Assembly: GCF_017744395.1 (NCBI RefSeq)
Contig: NZ_JAGIBI010000001.1
Coordinates: 806,001-870,000 of the forward strand
Direction of reading: 5' to 3'
DNA: 64,000 nucleotides
Source of the DNA: Herbaspirillum sp.
GTDB taxonomy: Bacteria; Pseudomonadota; Gammaproteobacteria; Burkholderiales; Burkholderiaceae_D
In this document: positions 36,214 through 45,543 of the stretch, in pieces
Layout: every line of letters starts with the position of its first letter
Position numbering within the stretch: position 1 is the first letter of the stretch
The notes under the pieces: generated by a model
What the model was told of the DNA's origin: nothing
Seen by the model: the letters and a program-made list of their open reading frames with translations, nothing else
Database searches by the model: none
Made by a program: the position numbers and the translations under genes

Positions 36214-37484
36214 GCGGCAAGCGGCTGCTGCTGCACTCGCTGGCCTCGCTGATCGACCAGGCGCTGCTGAGCGGCCTCAACTTCGCCCTCGGGCTGGTGC
36301 TGATCCGCCTGGCGTCCAAGGAATCCTACGGCCTGTATTCGCAGATGTATGTGGCCGGCATCTTCGCCGCCACCGTGCTCGAATCGCTGATCACCGGGCC
36401 GCTGACGACCATCGCGCCCGGCCAGAGCGAATCGCAGCGCACCCATCTGGTCGCCTGCCTGCGCCGCTTCCAATTGCAACTGAGCGGCTTGCTGGCGATC
36501 CTGTTCGGCATCGCCAGCGTGGCCGTCGGCCGCTACGCCGGCGTCACGGAATCACTGCCCGCGCTGGGCATAGCCTTTGCCGTCTATGTGTTCGCCAACG
36601 CCCTGCGCGAATACCAGCGCAGCCTGCACTTCATCGAAGGCCGCCCGCGCCGCGTCCTGCGCATCGACCTGGCCTACGCGCTGGCGGTGGCGGCCGGCGT
36701 GGCGCTGCTGGTGGCCACCGGCTGCTTCACCGTTCCCGGCATCCTGCTGGTGCTGGGGCTGGCCAATGCGGTGGGCTTCTGGCGCAGCGGCCAACCCCGT
36801 CCGGCCACGCCATCCGCGCCGGAGCGGCGCGCCGCCATCGCCGAGATGTGGCAGCGCGGCCGCTGGGCCCTGCCCGGCGCGCTGGTCGCCTGGGCCACCA
36901 ACTACAGCTACCTCTACCTGGCCGCCGCCTCGCTGGGCGTGGCCGCCTCGGCCGAACTCAATGCCTCGCGGCTGCTGCTGATGCCGATCTCGCTGTCGGT
37001 CATGGCCTGGTCGCGCATCGCCCGGCCGATGGCCAGCCGCCTGTTCGCCGCGCGCGACTGGAAACACCTGGATCGCCTGGCCTGGATCTCGGTGGCCGGC
37101 GTCGAAGCCGTGACGCTGCTCTACGTCGGCGTGCTATGGCTGGCGCTGCCCTGGCTGGAGACGCATGTGCTGGGCGCGAAATACCAGGGCGTGGAGCCGA
37201 TGGTGCTGGCCTGGGGCGCCTACTTCGCCATCAATGCCGCCCGCTGGATCGGCTCTTCCTGGCTCACCAGCAACGACCAGTACCGCCTGCTGCTCATCAG
37301 CGGCATCGCCTGCCTGGCGGTCATGCTGGTGAGCGCGGCGCTGTTCATCCCGCGCTATGGCGCCTGGGGCGCGATCCTGGCGCTGATCGTGGTGGAGGTC
37401 TTCGACTTCATCCTGATCTGGGCAGTGTTCCTGCCGCGCACGCGCCGCCAGGCCAACCGCAACGCCAACGCCGCTGGGGCCTGA
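36186..37484 (+). CDS. Polysaccharide flippase (Wzx/MATE type)
   Basis: A 432-residue membrane protein with about 12 hydrophobic segments and the fold of oligosaccharide flippases: an N-terminal KRLLLHSLASLIDQALLSGLN and a YGLYSQMYVAGIF segment typical of the Polysacc_synt family. It would move the lipid-linked repeat unit to the periplasmic face. The ATG at 36186 lies inside epsG (28-base overlap). GT2 gene next, 3 bases on. Confidence 0.82.
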   Translation: MAERTAPELSGKRLLLHSLASLIDQALLSGLNFALGLVLIRLASKESYGLYSQMYVAGIFAATVLESLITGPLTTIAPGQSESQRTHLVACLRRFQLQLSGLLAILFGIASVAVGRYAGVTESLPALGIAFAVYVFANALREYQRSLHFIEGRPRRVLRIDLAYALAVAAGVALLVATGCFTVPGILLVLGLANAVGFWRSGQPRPATPSAPERRAAIAEMWQRGRWALPGALVAWATNYSYLYLAAASLGVAASAELNASRLLLMPISLSVMAWSRIARPMASRLFAARDWKHLDRLAWISVAGVEAVTLLYVGVLWLALPWLETHVLGAKYQGVEPMVLAWGAYFAINAARWIGSSWLTSNDQYRLLLISGIACLAVMLVSAALFIPRYGAWGAILALIVVEVFDFILIWAVFLPRTRRQANRNANAAGA

Positions 37485-37487
37485 ACC

Positions 37488-38441
37488 ATGGACATGAACG
37501 CCCACGCCCCGATCGACATCAGCATCTGCATCTGCACCTTCCGCCGGCCGCAGTTGCTGGACCTGCTGCTGCAAGCCTTGAGCGAGCAGGACCGCGACGG
37601 CCTGTCGCTGGAAGTCGTGGTGGCCGACAACGACCCGGCCGCCTCCGCGCGCCCGGTGCTGGCAGACTGGCAAGCCCGCCTGCCGCTGCCGTTGCGCGCA
37701 CTGCACGTCCCGGTGCCGAACATCGCCGCCACGCGCAATGCCACTGTGCATGCGGCGCGCGGCGAATGGGTCCTGTTCATCGACGACGACGAGGCGCCCG
37801 ACGAAGGCTGGATCCGCAAGCTGGCGCGAGCGCAACGCGCCTTCAACGCCGATGCCGTATTCGCGCCGGTGCTGCCGCGCTACCTGGACGGCACGCCGGC
37901 CTGGCTGCGCCGGGGCGGCTTCTTCGACCGTCCGCGCTTTGCCACCGGCACCGCCATCACCACCCAGGATGCCCGCACCGGCAACGTGCTGATCCGCCGC
38001 AGCAAGATGCTGGCGCTCAGCCCGTCGCCGGATGCCGGTCCATTCGACACCGCCTTCGGCCGCACCGGCGCGGAAGACACCATGCTGTTTCGCGACATGC
38101 TGGCGCACGGCGCCGTGTTCGTCTGGTGCGACGAAGCCACCGTCAGCGAGGAAGTGCCGCTGCAGCGCGCCAACCTGCCCTGGCTGCTGCGCCGTTCCTA
38201 CCGGCTTGGCCAGACCTACGTGCTGTCGGAAATCGCCCGCCTGTCGCCGCTGCGGCGCCTGGGGCGAAGCGGCTGGCTGGGCCTGCGCGCCATCGGGCAG
38301 TTTTTCATCGCGGCCGGGCTCTGCCTGGCCTGCCTGCCGTTCTCCCGCATCAAAGCCGTACGCTGGCTGCGCGCGGTGTGCGCCCAATGCGGAAAACTCA
38401 GCGCCCTGATCGGGCACCGCTACCATGAATACGGCAACTGA
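37488..38441 (+). CDS. Family 2 glycosyltransferase
   Basis: A 317-residue GT-A glycosyltransferase. It has ISICICTFRRPQLLDLLLQAL at the N-terminus, VVVADNDPAAS, and a metal-binding DDDEAPDEGW. A C-terminal hydrophobic stretch (about 255-290) may anchor it to the membrane. It would add one sugar of the exopolysaccharide repeat. The start may be at 37488 or 37494. The next gene begins 17 bases before its stop. Confidence 0.82.
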   Translation: MDMNAHAPIDISICICTFRRPQLLDLLLQALSEQDRDGLSLEVVVADNDPAASARPVLADWQARLPLPLRALHVPVPNIAATRNATVHAARGEWVLFIDDDEAPDEGWIRKLARAQRAFNADAVFAPVLPRYLDGTPAWLRRGGFFDRPRFATGTAITTQDARTGNVLIRRSKMLALSPSPDAGPFDTAFGRTGAEDTMLFRDMLAHGAVFVWCDEATVSEEVPLQRANLPWLLRRSYRLGQTYVLSEIARLSPLRRLGRSGWLGLRAIGQFFIAAGLCLACLPFSRIKAVRWLRAVCAQCGKLSALIGHRYHEYGN

Positions 38442-39816
38442 CCCCCTCTACACGGCGCGCCCGTCCGCCTTCGGCAACATCGACCCGTTCCTGGTGCGGC
38501 TCCTGATCGTCATGAGCATGACGTTCTCGCTGCTGCCGCCCGGCTTCAACTGGGGCCATACCGATCCCTCCGGCAGTTACGCGGAAGGCTCGCTGATCTT
38601 CCAGATCGAATTCGGCTCGGTGTTCGCCATCGGCGCCATGCTGGCCTGGCGCAACCGGGGATGGAGCTGGCGACACGTGCTCCACCTCAATCCCTTCCTG
38701 ATCCTGATGGTCGCCTACTGCGCCGCCACCATGCTCTGGTCACCCTACCCGATCGTCACGCTCAAGCGCGTCATCCAGCTGATCGGCCTGGTGCTGGTGG
38801 GCATCGCCATTTCGCCGCCGGTCGGCGGTCCGCAGCAATTGATCCGCACCATGCTGGGCACGCTGATGGTGCTCATGGGCATCTCCTTCGTGGTGGCGCT
38901 GGCCATTCCCAGCGTCGGCATCGACTACGAGCTGGGCGCCGCCTGGCGCGGCATCATGACGCAAAAGAACACGCTGGGCGCGATCGCCGGCCTGTGCGTC
39001 GTGTTCTGGCTCAAGGAAAGCCTGGGCCAGGTGTTTCCGCGCGCCCTGTGCTACGCCGGCATGCTGTTCGCCTTCTTCATCCTGGTCATGGCCAAGAGCA
39101 GCACCGCCATCCTGGTCGCCACGCTGGGCAGCGCCATCTACATGGTGGTGCGCAAGCGCTACCTGACCGGCCAGTTCGAAAGCCGCCGCATCGTGCTGGT
39201 GCTGGCGATGGCGGCGATGCTGGCCCTCCTGGTGTTCTATACCCTGGAGAGCCGCCTGCCCGACATCGATGAACTGCTGTCGCCGATCACCGCCATCTTC
39301 AACAAATCGACCGACCTCACCGGCCGCACCGACATCTGGCGCCTGGTGCTGCTGGAAATCAACAAGCACCCGATCTTCGGCATCGGCTACGGCGCCTTCT
39401 GGCTGGGCGAAGGCAGCCCGTCGCAATCGATCATCGACATCCTGCACTGGATCCCGCTGCAGGCGCACAACGGCTACCTCGACATCTTCAACGAACTGGG
39501 CATCGTCGGCCTGTGCCTGCTGGCGCTGGTGTTCATCTACCACATCGTCAGCCTGGTGCGGCTGACGGCATTCGACCGCGAAGAAGCCGCGATCCACTGG
39601 GCCATGCTGATCCTGATCCTGATCAGCAACCTGTCGGAAAGCGAAGTGTTCCGCGGCGTGCTGTTCCAGAACATCTTCTTCCTCTACTCCTCCACCTCCA
39701 TTTCGGCGCGCCTGACGGTACATAGGATGCAACAGGAGCAGCAGGAGCAACAACGGCAGGCGCTGGCGAAACAGCAACCTGGAAAAAACCTGGAACCGAG
39801 AGGCCCGGCCCGATGA
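38425..39816 (+). CDS. O-antigen ligase/polymerase family protein (Wzy-like)
   Basis: A 463-residue membrane protein with about 10-11 transmembrane helices and a periplasmic loop. GRTDIWRLVLLEINKHPIFG and the LQAHNGYLDIFNELG segment carry the conserved Arg and His of the Wzy_C (WaaL/Wzy) family. Within this cluster it is most likely the polymerase. The C-terminal 30 residues are a Gln-rich cytoplasmic tail. It overlaps its neighbours on both sides (17 and 4 bases). Confidence 0.82.
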   Translation: MNTATDPLYTARPSAFGNIDPFLVRLLIVMSMTFSLLPPGFNWGHTDPSGSYAEGSLIFQIEFGSVFAIGAMLAWRNRGWSWRHVLHLNPFLILMVAYCAATMLWSPYPIVTLKRVIQLIGLVLVGIAISPPVGGPQQLIRTMLGTLMVLMGISFVVALAIPSVGIDYELGAAWRGIMTQKNTLGAIAGLCVVFWLKESLGQVFPRALCYAGMLFAFFILVMAKSSTAILVATLGSAIYMVVRKRYLTGQFESRRIVLVLAMAAMLALLVFYTLESRLPDIDELLSPITAIFNKSTDLTGRTDIWRLVLLEINKHPIFGIGYGAFWLGEGSPSQSIIDILHWIPLQAHNGYLDIFNELGIVGLCLLALVFIYHIVSLVRLTAFDREEAAIHWAMLILILISNLSESEVFRGVLFQNIFFLYSSTSISARLTVHRMQQEQQEQQRQALAKQQPGKNLEPRGPAR

Positions 39817-42242
39817 AACGCCCATCCATTGAACGCCTGGCCGCACTGGCCCTGGCCGCATGCGCATGGCAAAGCGCTGCCGCGGCGCCGGTGATGGCGA
39901 CGCCGACCAGCGTGATCGGCAACGCCACATCCGCCGCGTCCGACATCCCCGAATTCCGGCGCAATGACGCCGGCATCCAGTTCTACCGCTTCGGCATCGA
40001 CCAGGATGCGCTGTCGGGCGCGCCCGACCAGTCAGCCCTGAACCAGCCGCTGGACAACGCCGCGCGCATCTTCGTGCGCGGCAACCACTTCTACCGCGTC
40101 GGCCCCGACGGCCGCGCCAATACCGCCGACGATGCCCGCGTGCGGCTATATGGCATCAACCTCAGCTTCGCCACCAATTTCCCTTCGGATGCCGATGCCG
40201 CCAGGCTGGCCAAACGCCTGCGCAAGCTCGGTTTCAACGCGGTGCGCCTGCACCATATGGACACCAGCCCCGGCACCGAAGACAACCCGCCGCGCAGCCT
40301 GCTCACGCCCGGCCCCTACCCCAGCTTCAACCCCACCGCGGTGGCGCGCCTGCGTAACTTCATCGGCGCGCTCGGGCGGGAAGGCATCTACGTCAACCTG
40401 AACCTGCACGTGGGCTACCGCTTCCGCCCGGCCGTCGACCAGTTGCCGCCGCTGGACAACAAGGCGCAGGAAACCGCGATGGGCGCCCCGGTCAATGTCT
40501 ACTATCCGCGCATGGTGGCCTTGCAGGAAGACTATGCGCGCCAGCTGATCCGCGCGCTGGGCCTGCGCGGCAACCCGACGCTGGCGATGGTGGAAATCAA
40601 CAACGAGTCGTCCCTGCTGGCCGCCTGGCAGCGGCGCGAATGGAGCGCCGCCGTTCCCAAGGCCTATGAGCCGGAACTGAAAAAGCAGTGGCAGGCCTGG
40701 GTGATGCGCCGCTACGGCGCCTATGCCAAGGCTTGCGACACCTGGAAAACCTGCTCCGGCGACAGCGCGCCGTCGCTGCTCACGCCCATCGACGCCGACT
40801 ACGCCGCCGGCAAGATTGCCCAATGGCGCGACAAGATCGGCGGCAAGCTGCAAACGATCGCCACCCGCCTGCTCGGCCCGAGCGACCCGGGCACTCCCAG
40901 CGATGCCGGCGAAGCCATCCGCCTGCGCGATTTCCTGCAATTCCTGGCCGATACCGACCGCGCCTATTTCGAACGCATGCGCCGCGCCGTGCATGAAGAG
41001 ACCGATCCCCTGGTGCCGGTCACCGGCACCCAGATGAGTTACGGCGGCGCGCTCAATTTCGATTCGCAGGCCGGCATGGACTACATCGACGAGCACTTCT
41101 ACATCGACCATCCCGACTATCCCGGCAAGGCCTGGGACCGCTACGACTGGCGCTTCCGCGACAGCGCCGCCAGCGGCGGCGAGCTCCGCCGCATCCTCGG
41201 CCTGTCGCTGCGGCGCGATGCGCGCAAGCCCTTCGTCGTCTCCGAATTCAACCAGCCCTTCCCCAACCGCCAGAGCAGCGAAATCCAGCCGCTGATGGCG
41301 GCCATCGCCGCCGCGCAGGATTGGGACGGCCTGTTCTTCTTCGATTACATGGACGGCGACAACTGGTCCGACACGCCGTCCGCCTTCACCCTCTCGGGCG
41401 ACTGGGGCAAGTTCGCCCAGACCGGCCAAAGCGCGCTGATCTTCCGCCGCGGCCTGATGGCGCCGCTGCCGCCCCAGATCGATGTCCCTCTGCGCCAGCA
41501 AGCCCGGCTGGCGATCGCCTCTGTGCGTGACATCGGCGCATTCGACACCCACCTGGCCGTCGCCTCCGGCGTCACGCCGGAGCTGGCCTCGCAGGCCCGG
41601 GTCGCCATCGACGTCAGCGGCGCCGCCCAGGTCAAGCAGGCGCCGATCGCCGCCGACGCCCCGCTGCATTCGCCCAACGGCCAGTTCGACTATGCGCCGC
41701 TGCAGCGGACGATCGAACTGCGCACCGACCAGATGCGCGCCTTCATCGGCTTCCTGCAAACCCGCAAGAGCGGCGACGCCGCCGCATCGGTCAACCTGGT
41801 CGGCAAGAATCGCGGCTTTGCCAGCATCCTCGTCACGGCGCTGGATAACCGCAAACTGGAGGCCTCGCGCCATCTGCTGGTCAGCCTGGCCGCGGCCGTC
41901 ACCGGCACCCAGGCCGGCTCTTCGCCGCAACGGCCGAAAGAGATCGTGCGCTACAAGAACGACAGCCAATGGGTGACGCTGGAAACCGACCCCGGCATTA
42001 CCGGCCGCCCTTCCGGCGCCCGCGATGTCGAAGGGCCGGTCTGGATGGAGCGCACCCAGGCGCAATTGAACCTGCGCACCCAGGCGCGCCGCGCCAGCGT
42101 CTATCCGCTGGACGGCAGCGGCAAGCGCATGGCGGCATTGGGCGCCAACCGGGCAGCGCTGGCCGGCGGCGTCCTGACGATCCAGATGCAAGCCGATGCC
42201 GCCGAGGCGTCGCCGTGGTATGAGGTGGTCGTCGATGAATAA
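39813..42242 (+). CDS. Exported GH5-like glycoside hydrolase of the exopolysaccharide cluster
   Basis: An 809-residue protein with a signal peptide (ends near residue 25). A GH5-like TIM barrel (about 95-520) has GINLSFATNFPSD and NAVRLHHMD, the acid/base Glu265 in VEINNES and the nucleophile Glu478 in VVSEFNQP. A C-terminal region of about 270 residues looks like beta-domains. It would cleave the cognate polymer in the periplasm or outside, for release, length control or clearing of stuck chains. It overlaps the ligase gene (ATGA) and the barrel gene (8 bases). Specificity unknown. Confidence 0.78.
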   Translation: MKRPSIERLAALALAACAWQSAAAAPVMATPTSVIGNATSAASDIPEFRRNDAGIQFYRFGIDQDALSGAPDQSALNQPLDNAARIFVRGNHFYRVGPDGRANTADDARVRLYGINLSFATNFPSDADAARLAKRLRKLGFNAVRLHHMDTSPGTEDNPPRSLLTPGPYPSFNPTAVARLRNFIGALGREGIYVNLNLHVGYRFRPAVDQLPPLDNKAQETAMGAPVNVYYPRMVALQEDYARQLIRALGLRGNPTLAMVEINNESSLLAAWQRREWSAAVPKAYEPELKKQWQAWVMRRYGAYAKACDTWKTCSGDSAPSLLTPIDADYAAGKIAQWRDKIGGKLQTIATRLLGPSDPGTPSDAGEAIRLRDFLQFLADTDRAYFERMRRAVHEETDPLVPVTGTQMSYGGALNFDSQAGMDYIDEHFYIDHPDYPGKAWDRYDWRFRDSAASGGELRRILGLSLRRDARKPFVVSEFNQPFPNRQSSEIQPLMAAIAAAQDWDGLFFFDYMDGDNWSDTPSAFTLSGDWGKFAQTGQSALIFRRGLMAPLPPQIDVPLRQQARLAIASVRDIGAFDTHLAVASGVTPELASQARVAIDVSGAAQVKQAPIAADAPLHSPNGQFDYAPLQRTIELRTDQMRAFIGFLQTRKSGDAAASVNLVGKNRGFASILVTALDNRKLEASRHLLVSLAAAVTGTQAGSSPQRPKEIVRYKNDSQWVTLETDPGITGRPSGARDVEGPVWMERTQAQLNLRTQARRASVYPLDGSGKRMAALGANRAALAGGVLTIQMQADAAEASPWYEVVVDE

Positions 42243-43665
42243 GCCGCGCACGCAACGTACACGCGCCGTCCTGCGCCTGCTGGCAGCCCTGGCCACGGCC
42301 GTTGCCGCGCTGCCGGCGCATGCGACGGCCGAATATGCGTTGCAGGCAGGCGTGAGCTGGTACCGGCTTGACAACCCGTTTCTGTTCCCCGGCAACAGCA
42401 CGGATTCACTCAAGACAACCGATACCGCATGGTCCAACGACCTGCGCTTCGGGCTGTTCCTGCCGCTGCCGACCCAGCGCACCAACTTCCAACTGACCGC
42501 ATCGGCCTCCAAGATGCGCTACGGCAGCAGCTTTTCCGACTACGGCAGCGCCCCGGCCGATACACCCGGCATCGGCGGCAGCAGCCTGAACTACACCAAG
42601 AAGCAGGTGGATGCCCAATACACCATGGAGTTCAGCGATTGGCTCAGCGGCCGCATCCGCCATCGCATCGACGACCGCCTGTACAACTATTTCGGCGGCC
42701 GGACGGCGATTTCCTATCCGGCCCTGGTCTCGAACGTGGAACCGGAACATCCGCACGTCCGCGAAGACGTGGCCGAAGTCGCCTACCGCTTTTCGGACCG
42801 CTTCGACCTCCCGGTCACCTTCACCCAGCAGACGCTGAGCTATGAGGTGCCGGACCGGGCCAGGATGTACAACATGAACAGCAACACCTGGCAGGCGGCC
42901 TTGCGTTATACCTCCGGCAGGAAATCGACCTACTCCGGCGGCTTTCGCCAGAGCAAGGTGAAATTCCCGGAACGCGGCATCGTCGCCAACCCCGATCCCG
43001 TCGCCGCCGTCGCCACGCCGTTCCTGAACCAGGTGGCCGACTTCGACTCCGGCTACACGGATTCGGAAATCTTCGTCGATAGCGCGTGGCGCTACACCGA
43101 GAACACCATATTCGTCGGCCATCTCGGTTCCATCTCGCGCCAGTTCAATACGCACGCCGAGCGCAACAGCAAACTGCTGTCGACCGAACTCGGGATCGAC
43201 TGGCACTACACCAGCAAGAGCACGTTCTTCGGGCGCATCTGGCATTCCCCCCAATCCAACGTGGAAGCCGACAACCGCCTGTACGTCATCAATACCGGCA
43301 TCCAGGGCCGCAACGTCTGGCAGGCCACGCCGAAATCCCGCTTCACCCTGCTGCTGTCGCTGGAATCCCAGAAGTTCGACAGCTTCTCGGTCAACAACGG
43401 GGTCACGGCGTTCCAGGGAACCGGCAGCGGCCAGGACAAGCTGCTGCGCATCGGCCTGCGCTACGATTACGATATCACCCGGCGCCTGGCCTTCCGCGCC
43501 GATGCCTCGCGCGAGCAGACCCGCGCCAGCAGCGGCGCCGACTATACCCGCAGCTATTTCCAGATGAGCCTGAACTACACTTTCGACAACCTCTCCGGCG
43601 CCTACACCGACGCCAACCCGATGGGCTACAACCGCGCCCGGCAACAGATCGAGGATCTCCGATGA
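42235..43665 (+). CDS. Outer-membrane beta-barrel protein (EpsL-like)
   Basis: A 476-residue protein with a signal peptide (ending AHATAEY) and a mature part of alternating-pattern strands rich in aromatic residues. It ends in the strand-like YFQMSLNYTFDNL. This matches the EpsL type of exopolysaccharide-associated barrels. A role as outer-membrane accessory channel or anchoring barrel is inferred. The ATG at 42235 overlaps the hydrolase stop; its TGA overlaps the acyltransferase ATG. The frame from 42196 is not used because it would displace the signal peptide. Confidence 0.7.
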   Translation: MNKPRTQRTRAVLRLLAALATAVAALPAHATAEYALQAGVSWYRLDNPFLFPGNSTDSLKTTDTAWSNDLRFGLFLPLPTQRTNFQLTASASKMRYGSSFSDYGSAPADTPGIGGSSLNYTKKQVDAQYTMEFSDWLSGRIRHRIDDRLYNYFGGRTAISYPALVSNVEPEHPHVREDVAEVAYRFSDRFDLPVTFTQQTLSYEVPDRARMYNMNSNTWQAALRYTSGRKSTYSGGFRQSKVKFPERGIVANPDPVAAVATPFLNQVADFDSGYTDSEIFVDSAWRYTENTIFVGHLGSISRQFNTHAERNSKLLSTELGIDWHYTSKSTFFGRIWHSPQSNVEADNRLYVINTGIQGRNVWQATPKSRFTLLLSLESQKFDSFSVNNGVTAFQGTGSGQDKLLRIGLRYDYDITRRLAFRADASREQTRASSGADYTRSYFQMSLNYTFDNLSGAYTDANPMGYNRARQQIEDLR

Positions 43666-44774
43666 GGCCTCCTGCCGGCGCCGCGCCCGCCTACGGCTAC
43701 ATTCCCGGCCTGGACGGCTTGCGCGCCTGCGCGGTGCTGCTGGTGCTGGTCGCCCACCTGGGATTCAACCAGATGATCCCCGGCGGCTTCGGCGTGACGC
43801 TGTTCTTCTTCATCAGCGGCATGCTGATCACACGGCTGCTGCTGGCCGAACATGAGGCCAAGGGCCGCATCGGCATCGGCGACTTCTACGCGCGCCGGGC
43901 GTTCCGGCTCTATCCGGCGCTGCTGGCGGCGATCGTGCTGGGGACGCTGGCCTTCAACGCCGACGGCGGCATCACCCCCTGGGGCAAGATCGCCTCGGCC
44001 TTGTTCTACTACGCCAACTACTACGGCATCTATATCCACTTCGGCCAGGGGCGCGACGGTTTCGACCCGTTCAGCATCCTGTGGTCGCTATCGATCGAGG
44101 AACAGTACTACCTGTTCTTCCCGCTGCTGTGCGCCGCGCTGGCGCCCCGCCTGCGCGCCTTTTCCCTGGCGCTGGGTCTGGGCGTGCTGGCGGTGCTGCT
44201 GTGGCGCAGCGGGCTGCACTTCACCGGCTCCAGCAGCGACCGCATCTACATGGGCACCGACACCCGCATCGACTCCATTCTCTATGGCGCCTGGCTGACG
44301 CTGATCCTGGCCAACGACAAGCAACAGCGCTGGCTGCGTTTCTCATCCGGCAAACTGGTGCAAGCGGCCTGCCTGCTGGTGCTGCTGGCCTGCTTCCTGA
44401 TCCGCAACGACCATTTCCGCGACACGCTGCGCTATTCGCTGCAAGGCCTGGCGCTGATGCCGCTGGTCACCGCGATCTGCTTCACCCGCGCGATGCAGCC
44501 GCTGACGGCGGCGCTGGAATCCAGACCGGGCCGCAGAGTGGGAGCCTGGTCCTACTCGCTGTACCTCTATCATCCCATCGCCATCGTCCTGAGCGAAATC
44601 CTGTGGGGACCGGGCAGCCTCGGCGTCAGCCGGATCGGCTTGCAGAACTACCTCGGCTTCGCGGCGACGGCGCTGGCGCTGTCGTTCGCGCTGGCGACGG
44701 CGTCCTACTACGGCCTCGAACAACCCTTCATGCACTTGCGCAAGCGCTTCGGCGCGCATATCGTCAACGACTGA
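43662..44774 (+). CDS. Membrane acyltransferase 3 family protein
   Basis: A 370-residue protein with about 10 transmembrane helices, of the OafA/NodX family. It has YIPGLDGLRACAVLLVLVAHLG with the conserved His, FFFISGMLITRLLL, FYARRAFRLYPALL and LSIEEQYYLFFPLL. It would transfer acetyl, succinyl or another acyl group to the exopolysaccharide repeat unit. Translationally coupled to the barrel gene (ATGA). Confidence 0.88.
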   Translation: MRPPAGAAPAYGYIPGLDGLRACAVLLVLVAHLGFNQMIPGGFGVTLFFFISGMLITRLLLAEHEAKGRIGIGDFYARRAFRLYPALLAAIVLGTLAFNADGGITPWGKIASALFYYANYYGIYIHFGQGRDGFDPFSILWSLSIEEQYYLFFPLLCAALAPRLRAFSLALGLGVLAVLLWRSGLHFTGSSSDRIYMGTDTRIDSILYGAWLTLILANDKQQRWLRFSSGKLVQAACLLVLLACFLIRNDHFRDTLRYSLQGLALMPLVTAICFTRAMQPLTAALESRPGRRVGAWSYSLYLYHPIAIVLSEILWGPGSLGVSRIGLQNYLGFAATALALSFALATASYYGLEQPFMHLRKRFGAHIVND

Positions 44775-44786
44775 GGGATCACCACC

Positions 44787-45536
44787 ATGCCGACATCCAT
44801 CGCACTGCGCCTGAGCCGCCTGCTCGCCCGCCATGCCTGCCGCAACATGCTGCCTTTGCGCGGACCGGCCGGCGTGGTCAGCTTTACCTTCGACGACGTG
44901 CCGGCATCGGCCTGCGAAGCCGGCGCGGCGGCATTGGAACGGCACGGAGCACGCGGCACCTTCTACGCCGCCGGCGGCCTGACGGACCAACTGGAGGAAG
45001 GCAAGCCCTGCCACTCCGAAGCGCAATTGCGCCGGCTGCTGGCCGACGGGCATGAAGTCGGCTGCCACAGCTACTCGCACATCCGCTGCGACATCCTCGG
45101 CGCCGACCGGCTCAATGCGGAACTGGAGCGCAATGCCCGTTTCCTCGAAAACCTGGGTGTTGATACGCGGCGGCTGGATTTCGCCTATCCGTTCGGCGCC
45201 TATGCGCTGGGCGCCAAGCAAATTTGCAACAGGCGTTTCCGCTCCAGCCGCATCACCGGCGGCGGCCCGCATTACGGCGAGGTCGACCTGAACGCGATCC
45301 AGACGTATCGCCTGTATGCCGAAACGGCCGCCCCTTCCTACGAGGAATTGCTGGCCCAAACCGCCGCCCGCAAGGGCTGGCTGGTGCTCAACACGCATGA
45401 TGTGGAAAATCCGCCCAGCCGTTTCGGCTATACCCCGGAGAATCTGGAACAGGCGGTGAAAGCCGCGCTCGATGCCGGCTGCAAGGTGTTGCCGGTTGGG
45501 GCTGCGATCGATTACTGGGAATCCCAGGCGGGATAG
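44787..45536 (+). CDS. Polysaccharide deacetylase family protein
   Basis: A 249-residue NodB-homology protein. It has SFTFDDVPAS with the catalytic Asp36 and metal Asp37, then the metal-binding HSYSH and FAYPFGAY, with NTHD near the end. No signal peptide is evident, so it may act on the lipid-linked unit in the cytoplasm. N-deacetylation of an amino sugar in the repeat is the simplest role. Last gene of the first rightward run; the next gene converges, with stops 7 bases apart. Confidence 0.85.
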   Translation: MPTSIALRLSRLLARHACRNMLPLRGPAGVVSFTFDDVPASACEAGAAALERHGARGTFYAAGGLTDQLEEGKPCHSEAQLRRLLADGHEVGCHSYSHIRCDILGADRLNAELERNARFLENLGVDTRRLDFAYPFGAYALGAKQICNRRFRSSRITGGGPHYGEVDLNAIQTYRLYAETAAPSYEELLAQTAARKGWLVLNTHDVENPPSRFGYTPENLEQAVKAALDAGCKVLPVGAAIDYWESQAG

Positions 45537-45543
45537 GAATTGC

